This document shows positions 58,981 to 64,000 of a stretch of 64,000 nucleotides of DNA, piece by piece. A model generated the notes under the pieces. It was not told where the DNA came from, did no database searches, and worked only from the letters and a program-made list of their open reading frames with translations. This stretch comes from Clavibacter michiganensis subsp. tessellarius (lineage in GTDB: Bacteria > Actinomycetota > Actinomycetes > Actinomycetales > Microbacteriaceae): NCBI RefSeq assembly GCF_021922985.1, contig NZ_CP040788.1, forward strand, positions 1,426,001 to 1,490,000. The letters run 5' to 3'. The translations under genes were made by a program, and so were the position numbers. Numbering within the stretch: position 1 is the stretch's first letter; every line of letters begins with the position of its first letter.

Positions 58981-58997
58981 GGCGATCCGTGATCGCC
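58981..58997 (+). promoter_or_regulatory. Perfect inverted repeat before the small secreted protein
   Basis: GGCGATC-CGT-GATCGCC, 14 nt before ATG 59012 and just upstream of the AAGAGG ribosome site. An AT-rich TTATCT (58945-58950) may be the -10, placing this repeat in the leader as an operator or RNA hairpin. Confidence 0.45.
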
Positions 58998-59011
58998 GAG
59001 AAGAGGTAGTC

Positions 59012-59383
59012 ATGCGTGCACGACGCGCCATCCTGAGCATCAGTGCCGTCGGCCTGCTCACGCTGGGCCTTGCGGCGCCCGCACAGGCTGAGGTCATCGA
59101 CCAGTGGGGAGAGCAGCCGATCACCTACTGCTCGTCGTCAGTGGGTTGCTACATGGATCACGGCCACCCCGTGCACACTACCTACGGCCCTCACCTGACA
59201 TTGCACGAGCAGGCCCTTCAGCGTCGCTGCTACCTGCGGCTCGCGGGAACCGGATTCGCCGGTGCCGGCGGCGTGATGTCGGGGAACTGGCTCGCTGTCC
59301 TCGGGGCGGCGTTCAACGGAGGAGAAGCACTCGAGGGGGTGTGCAGTGATTTCTGGAACGCGACGTCGAGATTCAGGCACTGA
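59012..59383 (+). CDS. Small secreted protein, candidate bacteriocin-like
   Basis: 123-residue protein with a classic Sec signal (MRARRAILSISAVGLLTLGLAAPAQA, cleavage after AQA-26). The mature ~97 residues have four cysteines (YCSSSVGC, RRCYL, GVCSDF), a His-rich stretch (MDHGHPVHTTYGPHLTLH) and a Gly/Ala hydrophobic segment FAGAGGVMSGNWLAVLGAAF like a membrane-active helix. Codon and base use are more AT-rich than in adjacent genes. A tiny two-TM protein follows 13 nt later. The pairing suggests toxin/immunity, but no family was recognised and a host-interaction factor is equally possible. Confidence 0.65.
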   Translation: MRARRAILSISAVGLLTLGLAAPAQAEVIDQWGEQPITYCSSSVGCYMDHGHPVHTTYGPHLTLHEQALQRRCYLRLAGTGFAGAGGVMSGNWLAVLGAAFNGGEALEGVCSDFWNATSRFRH

Positions 59384-59396
59384 AAGGAACGGGCAC

Positions 59397-59570
59397 ATGA
59401 TCGGACAGATCCTCCTCGCCCTCGTGGGCATCGGATTGATCTTCTTGTCGATCCCGTACGGAGCGACTGATGGGGCGGGCAGCTGGTGGGGTGTGCTCGG
59501 TGGCGCGCTCATCGCCGTGGGTGCCGTGGTGGTCGCAGTCCGAAGACGTCGGCGTCGACCGGAGAACTGA
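59397..59570 (+). CDS. Tiny two-helix membrane protein (possible DUF3188 or immunity-like)
   Basis: 57-residue protein with two transmembrane segments (about 3-20 and 28-47) and a final run of arginines facing the cytosol. ATG 59397 has AAAGGA upstream and lies 13 nt after the secreted-protein stop, so the pair is probably one transcript. The YGATDGAGSWWGVLGG segment resembles short DUF3188 proteins. It could protect the cell from the upstream product; that is inference from position alone. Confidence 0.6.
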   Translation: MIGQILLALVGIGLIFLSIPYGATDGAGSWWGVLGGALIAVGAVVVAVRRRRRRPEN

Positions 59571-59659
59571 CACGGGGGTGATCCTCGGACGGTAGCCGTG
59601 CGCAGGGGTGGGGCCTGCGCACCTTCGGACCGCATCGAAGGTGAGCATGCCCCCGTCGG

Positions 59660-59665
59660 TAGGCT
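59660..59665 (+). promoter_or_regulatory. -10 element, probable leaderless promoter
   Basis: TAGGCT, then 6 nt, then ATG 59672, with no ribosome site. Confidence 0.6.
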
Positions 59666-59671
59666 GGCCGG

Positions 59672-61837
59672 ATGACCGACCCCGCCGTCCCGGCCGTCTC
59701 CTCCCCCGCATCCGACTCCCCCTCCACCCCGCCCGTGGCGGAGCAGCGCCCGATCGAGCGCACCTTCCACGGCGACACGTTCGTGGACCGCTACGAGTGG
59801 CTGCGCGACAAGGACGACGCGGCCGTCATCGCGCACCTCGAGGCCGAGAACGCATACGCGGAGCAGGCCACGGCGCACCTGGAGCCGCTGCGCGAGGCGA
59901 TCTTCACGGAGATCAAGGACCGCACGCAGGAGACCGACCTCTCGGTCCCCGTCCGCGAGGGCGACTGGTGGTACTACGCCCGCACGGTCGAGGGCTCGCA
60001 GTACGCGATCCGCTGCCGCCGCCCCGTCACAGGTCCCGACGACTGGACCCCGCCCGCCGTCGAGGCCGCGGCGGACGGCGCCGCGACGCCCGGCGAGCAG
60101 GTCCTGCTCGACTCCAACGTCGAGGCCGACGGCCACGAGTTCTTCTCGCTCGGCGCCTTCGAGCTGAGCCCCGACGGGTCGCTCCTCGCCTACTCGACCG
60201 ACACCGAGGGCGACGAGCGGTTCACGCTCCGGATCCGCGACCTGGCCACGGGCGAGGACCTCGCCGACGAGATCCCCGGCACCAGCCACGGCGCCACCTT
60301 CTCGGCGCACGGCGACCACCTCTTCTACGTCACGGTCGACGACGCCTGGCGGCCCGACACCGTGTGGCGCCACCGCGTCGGCACCCCCGCGTCGCAGGAC
60401 GTGAAGGTCTTCACCGAGCCCGACGAGAGCTACTTCGTCGGCTTCGGCATGACCCGCAGCCGCCAGTACCTCGTGATCGAGGTCGGCTCGAAGATCACCA
60501 CCGAGGTGCTGCTGCTCGACGCCGGCGACCCCACGGGCGCGTTCCGGCCGGTGTGGCCGCGCCGCCACGGCGTGGAGTACGACGTGGACCACGCGGTCAT
60601 CGACGGATCCGACCGGCTCCTCATCCTGCACAACGACGGCGCCACCAACTTCGAGCTCATCGACGTGCCCGCCGACGACCCGACCTCCACGACCGACCGC
60701 CAGGTCGTCATCCCCCACGACGACGAGGTGCGCCTCGAGGACGCCAGCGCGTTCGCCGACCACGTCGTGGTCTCCTACCGCCGCGAGGGCCTCACGCGCG
60801 TCGGCGTGATCCCCTTCGACCGCGTCCTCGACGGCGAGCAGCTGCACGAGATCGCGTTCGACGAGCCGATCTACACGGTCGGCACGGCGGGCAACCCCGA
60901 GTTCGCGCAGCCGACCATCCGCCTCGGCTACACGAGCCTCGCGACCCCGGCCACCACCTACGACTACGTGCTCGCGACCCGCGAGCTCCGCCTCCTCAAG
61001 CAGCAGCCCGTGCGCGGCGGCTACGACCCCGACGACTACGTGCAGACCCGCGAGTGGGCGACCGCGGAGGACGGCACCGAGATCCCGCTGTCGGTCGTCT
61101 ACAAGCGCGGCCTCGTGCACCCGGGCACGCCGGCGCCGCTCCTGCTGTACGGCTACGGCTCCTACGAGGCGAGCATCGACCCGTCGTTCTCCATCGCCCG
61201 GCTGTCGCTGCTCGACCGGGGCATGGCGTTCGTCATCGCGCACGTGCGGGGCGGCGGCGAGATGGGCCGGCGCTGGTACGACGAGGGCAAGACGCTCACG
61301 AAGAGGAACACCTTCACCGACTTCGTCGCGGCCGCCGACCACCTCATCGCGCGCGGGTGGACGAGCCCGGAGAAGCTCGTGGCCGAGGGCCGCAGCGCCG
61401 GCGGGCTGCTGATGGGCGCGGTCGCGAACATCGCGCCCGACCGCTTCGCCGGGATCCTCGCGGGCGTGCCGTTCGTGGACGCGCTGACGAGCATCCTCGA
61501 CCCGTCGCTGCCGCTCACCGTGATCGAGTGGGACGAGTGGGGCGACCCGCTGCACGACCCCGAGGTGTACGCGTACATGAAGTCGTACACGCCGTACGAG
61601 AACGTGCGCGAGGGCGTGGAGTACCCGCGGATCCTCGCCGTCACGAGCCTCAACGACACGCGCGTGCTCTACGTCGAGCCGGCCAAGTGGACGGCCCGCC
61701 TCCGCGAGGTCGGCGCGCCCGTGCTGCTGCGCACCGAGATGCAGGCCGGCCACGGCGGCAAGTCGGGCCGCTACGACGCGTGGCGCGAGCGCGCCTCCGA
61801 CTACGCGTGGGTGCTCGACGTGGCGGGGCTCACCTGA
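59672..61837 (+). CDS. Oligopeptidase B (prolyl-oligopeptidase family)
   Basis: 721-residue serine peptidase (S9A) cutting short peptides after basic residues in the cytosol. An N-terminal beta-propeller (about 75-430) precedes the alpha/beta-hydrolase domain. The nucleophile is Ser575 in GRSAGG, the Asp lies in LNDTRV and the His in AGHGGKSGR. YGSYEASIDPSFS and HVRGGGEMGRRWYDEGK are typical of oligopeptidase B. The first 30 residues are a Pro/Ser-rich disordered extension. ATG 59672 is leaderless by promoter position. Confidence 0.92.
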   Translation: MTDPAVPAVSSPASDSPSTPPVAEQRPIERTFHGDTFVDRYEWLRDKDDAAVIAHLEAENAYAEQATAHLEPLREAIFTEIKDRTQETDLSVPVREGDWWYYARTVEGSQYAIRCRRPVTGPDDWTPPAVEAAADGAATPGEQVLLDSNVEADGHEFFSLGAFELSPDGSLLAYSTDTEGDERFTLRIRDLATGEDLADEIPGTSHGATFSAHGDHLFYVTVDDAWRPDTVWRHRVGTPASQDVKVFTEPDESYFVGFGMTRSRQYLVIEVGSKITTEVLLLDAGDPTGAFRPVWPRRHGVEYDVDHAVIDGSDRLLILHNDGATNFELIDVPADDPTSTTDRQVVIPHDDEVRLEDASAFADHVVVSYRREGLTRVGVIPFDRVLDGEQLHEIAFDEPIYTVGTAGNPEFAQPTIRLGYTSLATPATTYDYVLATRELRLLKQQPVRGGYDPDDYVQTREWATAEDGTEIPLSVVYKRGLVHPGTPAPLLLYGYGSYEASIDPSFSIARLSLLDRGMAFVIAHVRGGGEMGRRWYDEGKTLTKRNTFTDFVAAADHLIARGWTSPEKLVAEGRSAGGLLMGAVANIAPDRFAGILAGVPFVDALTSILDPSLPLTVIEWDEWGDPLHDPEVYAYMKSYTPYENVREGVEYPRILAVTSLNDTRVLYVEPAKWTARLREVGAPVLLRTEMQAGHGGKSGRYDAWRERASDYAWVLDVAGLT

Positions 61838-61875
61838 GGCGGGTCGCCGCGCTGTCGCCCTCGCGATCCTCGGGC

Positions 61876-62163
61876 GTGACCTCCGCCGTGATCGCCTCCG
61901 TGCTGATCGGCGCGGGCATGGCGGCGGCGGTGACGGCGGGGCTCGGCTACCTCACCCGCTTCTCGATGTTCGACGCCCTCTACGGGGAGATCGACACGTC
62001 GCTGTACCTGCGCATCACGGAGGTGACGTCGTTCGAGATGACGGCGATCCTGCTCGGCCTCGCCGCCGCCCTGATCGGTCTCGTCGTCGCGATCACGCGG
62101 GCCGTCGCCCTGCGCCGTCCGCGAGCGCGTGAGGCCGGACGCGGAGGCGACCGCCGGGAGTAG
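61876..62163 (+). CDS. Small membrane protein
   Basis: 95-residue protein with two predicted transmembrane helices (about 2-22 and 52-74) and a basic Arg-rich C-terminus. No family recognised. GTG 61876 is the first start after the upstream stop, but no ribosome site is clear; GTG 61888 is an alternative. It lies between oligopeptidase B and the thiamine operon and may be the second gene of the peptidase transcript. Confidence 0.55.
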   Translation: MTSAVIASVLIGAGMAAAVTAGLGYLTRFSMFDALYGEIDTSLYLRITEVTSFEMTAILLGLAAALIGLVVAITRAVALRRPRAREAGRGGDRRE

Positions 62164-62183
62164 GTGCGCTCGCCCGCTCCCCC

Positions 62184-62189
62184 TAGGGT
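62184..62189 (+). promoter_or_regulatory. -10 element of the thiamine operon
   Basis: TAGGGT; transcription would begin near 62196, at the first bases of the riboswitch. Confidence 0.5.
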
Positions 62190-62195
62190 GGGTCC

Positions 62196-62268
62196 CTGAC
62201 ACGGGGTGCCCACGAGGGCTGAGATGAGACCCGTCGCACCTGATCCGGTTCGCACCGGCGGAGGGATG
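62196..62268 (+). ncRNA. TPP riboswitch (THI element)
   Basis: The conserved core is clear: GGGGTGCCC, then GGGCTGAGAT (62215-62224), ACCC, ACCTGATCCGGTT (62238-62250) and CACCGGCGGAGGGA. The final GGAGGGA (62260-62266) is also the thiM ribosome site, so thiamine pyrophosphate binding should sequester it and block translation, as in other TPP switches. Confidence 0.93.
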
Positions 62269-62273
62269 TCATC

Positions 62274-63101
62274 ATGAGCGCTGCGCGCCCGTCCACCCAC
62301 GAGACCACCGGGACGGGGACCGCCTCGGCGGACCTCCTCCACTTGCTGCGAGAGCGCACGCCGCTCGTGCAGTGCATCACCAACGCGGTCGTCACCGGCT
62401 TCACCGCGAACGTCCTCCTCGCGCTGGGCGCCGCGCCCGCGATGACGGACGTGCCGACCGAGGCGGGGCCGTTCGCCAGGATCGCGTCGGGCGTGCTGCT
62501 CAACCTCGGCACGCCGCACGCGGAGCAGCGGGAGGCCGCCGTCGAGGCCGCGCACGCGGCGCGCGAGGCGGGCACGCCGTGGGTGCTGGATCCCGTCGCC
62601 GTCGGCGCCCTGCCGGTGCGCACGCGGCTCGCGCACGAGCTCGTCGCGCTGTCGCCGACGATCGTGCGCGGCAACGCGTCGGAGGTCATCGCGCTCGCGA
62701 CCGGCGGCGCGGGCGGCCGCGGGGTCGACGCCACCGACGAGGTCGAGGCGGCGCTCGACGCCGCGACGCTGCTCGCGCGCACCTACGGCACGGTCGTCGC
62801 GGTCTCCGGGCCGGTCGACCACATCACCGACGGCACCCGCCTCGTGCGCGTGCACACGGGCGACGCGCTCCTCACGAAGGTGACGGGCGGCGGCTGCGCG
62901 CTCGGCGCCGTGATGGCGGCGTTCGCCTCGACGGATCCGGATACGCTGCGGGCCGCCGTCGCCGCGACGAGCGTCTACACGATCGCCGCGGAGGTCGCCG
63001 CCGAGGGCGCCCGCGGGCCCGGGTCGTTCGCCGTCGCGCTGCTCGACGCGCTCGACGCCGTCACGCCCGAGCTCGTCGCCCAGCGCGAGCGCCTCTCGTG
63101 A
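62274..63101 (+). CDS. thiM: Hydroxyethylthiazole kinase
   Basis: 275-residue ThiM, which phosphorylates the thiazole moiety (4-methyl-5-hydroxyethyl-thiazole) salvaged from thiamine. Motifs: [62 protein letters not shown]. It follows a TPP riboswitch whose 3' end carries the ribosome site. Its stop overlaps the GTG of thiE (GTGA), so the pathway enzymes are translated together. Confidence 0.93.
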   Translation: MSAARPSTHETTGTGTASADLLHLLRERTPLVQCITNAVVTGFTANVLLALGAAPAMTDVPTEAGPFARIASGVLLNLGTPHAEQREAAVEAAHAAREAGTPWVLDPVAVGALPVRTRLAHELVALSPTIVRGNASEVIALATGGAGGRGVDATDEVEAALDAATLLARTYGTVVAVSGPVDHITDGTRLVRVHTGDALLTKVTGGGCALGAVMAAFASTDPDTLRAAVAATSVYTIAAEVAAEGARGPGSFAVALLDALDAVTPELVAQRERLS

Positions 63102-64000
63102 GCGGGCTCGACCTCTCCGTCTACCTCGTCACCGACCCGGCCCTGTGCGGCCCGCGCGGCGTGCCCGCGGTGGTCGCCGCGGCCGTGGCGGGCGGGGCGA
63201 CGGCCGTGCAGATCCGCGACAAGCACGCGAGCGCGGCCGAGCTGCTCGCGACCGTGGTCGCGGCGGCGGACGCGATCGACGCCCACGCGGCCGCGCACCC
63301 ATCCGCTCCCCGACCGGTGCTGCTCGTGGACGACCGCGTCGACGTGGTGCTCGCGGCCCTCGCGCGCGGCGCCCGCGTCGATGGCGTGCACGTCGGCCAG
63401 TCCGACGTGCCGGCCGACCTCGTGCGCCGGATGCTCGACGCCGCCAGCCCCGACCGGCACCTCGTGCTCGGCCTCACCGCCAACGCGCCGGCCCACGTCG
63501 AGGCGGTGCGCGCGCTCCCGGCCGGCACGGTCGACTACCTCGGCGTCGGCGTGATCCGCCCCACGACCACCAAGCCCGACCACCCGGCGCCGCTCGGGCA
63601 CGACGGCTTCGGGATCATCGCGGGCCTCTCCCCCGTGCCGTGCGTCGCGATCGGCGGGGTGGACGTCGGCGACGTGGCCGCGATCGCCGCGGCGGGCGGG
63701 GCGGGCATGGCCGTCGTGTCGGCGATCTGCGCGGCCGAGGACCCGGAGGCGGCGGCGCGCGAGCTGGCGGACGCGTGGGCGCGGGTGCGCGCGGGGGCGG
63801 CCGCCGGCACGGACGCGGACGCCGGCACGGACGCGGACGCGGACGCCGACGCCGACGCGGCGAGCGCCGAGCCGACCCCGCCCACCGCGGCGGCCGACCC
63901 CACCCGCGTCCCCCGCGTCCTCAGCATCGCGGGCACGGATCCCACGGGCGGCGCCGGCATCCAGGCCGACCTCAAGTCCATCGCGGCGAACGGCGGCTAC
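63098..64000 (+). CDS. thiED: Thiamine-phosphate synthase fused to ThiD, truncated at window edge
   Basis: The frame is open from GTG 63098 to 64000 (301 codons visible). Residues 1-~225 are ThiE, with [60 protein letters not shown] and the phosphate loop [10 protein letters not shown]; it joins thiazole and pyrimidine phosphates. A linker with [16 protein letters not shown] repeats (about 230-252) leads to [22 protein letters not shown], the start of ThiD (HMP-P kinase). ThiE-ThiD fusions are known. The 3' part is outside the window. Confidence 0.92.
   Translation, partial: MSGLDLSVYLVTDPALCGPRGVPAVVAAAVAGGATAVQIRDKHASAAELLATVVAAADAIDAHAAAHPSAPRPVLLVDDRVDVVLAALARGARVDGVHVGQSDVPADLVRRMLDAASPDRHLVLGLTANAPAHVEAVRALPAGTVDYLGVGVIRPTTTKPDHPAPLGHDGFGIIAGLSPVPCVAIGGVDVGDVAAIAAAGGAGMAVVSAICAAEDPEAAARELADAWARVRAGAAAGTDADAGTDADADADADAASAEPTPPTAAADPTRVPRVLSIAGTDPTGGAGIQADLKSIAANGGY

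Noticed and set aside
1..64000. rRNA, tRNA and CRISPR arrays
   Set aside because: No conserved rRNA blocks, tRNA cloverleaf or regularly spaced repeats were recognised by reading; a tRNAscan run would settle the tRNA question.

Overview
The window is very GC-rich, gene-dense DNA from an actinobacterium. Supporting markers are a mycoredoxin (implying mycothiol), a GlgE-pathway type maltokinase, a Ku/LigD end-joining pair, IdeR-type iron control, combined CIRCE and HAIR heat-shock operators and many apparently leaderless genes. The mixture of genes suggests Microbacteriaceae and resembles Clavibacter; this is inferred from recognised gene content and no alignment was run.

Layout. 0-5.4 kb: end of a Dps gene, an SDR oxidoreductase with a small DUF2945 protein, a NarL-type two-component pair, a D,D-carboxypeptidase and a degenerate serine-recombinase protein. 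5.4-13.4 kb: DUF3072 protein, PrsW-like protease, GlcD-like oxidase, AlkA-like glycosylase, then divergent ku and ligD. 13.4-19.7 kb: FAH-family protein, two accessory proteins (one with 11-residue repeats), aspartase, DUF429 protein, a polyprenol-phosphate glycosyltransferase and GtrA. 19.7-24.1 kb: transporters (Nramp-like, AzgA purine permease, PiT phosphate). 24.2-33.5 kb: carboxylesterase, CYTH-CHAD protein, YihY membrane protein, MDR reductase, a MarR-NmrA operon, an SDR and an Hsp20 gene with two heat-shock operators. 33.5-39.2 kb: a three-gene NRPS-independent hydroxamate siderophore operon (decarboxylase, N-monooxygenase, fused GNAT/IucC synthetase) behind an iron box. 39.2-42.2 kb: four acidic small proteins, a stress-type SDR and an unknown protein. 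42.2-44.2 kb: three tandem paralogues of a small four-cysteine, mostly secreted protein, each with its own promoter and near-identical terminator. 44.3-48.9 kb: Rieske/DUF2231 protein, MFS exporter, NfeD-flotillin pair and a zinc ribbon. 49-55.7 kb: sugar ABC transporter and GH2 beta-galactosidase. 55.7-62.2 kb: alditol oxidase, mycoredoxin, maltokinase, a secreted small protein with a two-TM partner in a more AT-rich islet, and oligopeptidase B. 62.2-64 kb: a TPP riboswitch driving thiM and a thiE-thiD fusion cut by the window edge.

The least explained and most interesting parts are the four-cysteine paralogue array (42.3-44.1 kb), the secreted protein plus membrane partner near 59 kb, the catalytically disabled resolvase-like protein and the dual-operator hsp20 promoter. 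Regulatory themes recur: a TANNNT -10 element 6-7 nt before the start codon at many genes (leaderless transcription), 4-nt stop/start overlaps inside operons, and perfect GC-rich terminator stems between convergent genes. I saw no rRNA, tRNA, CRISPR array, transposase or prophage gene.
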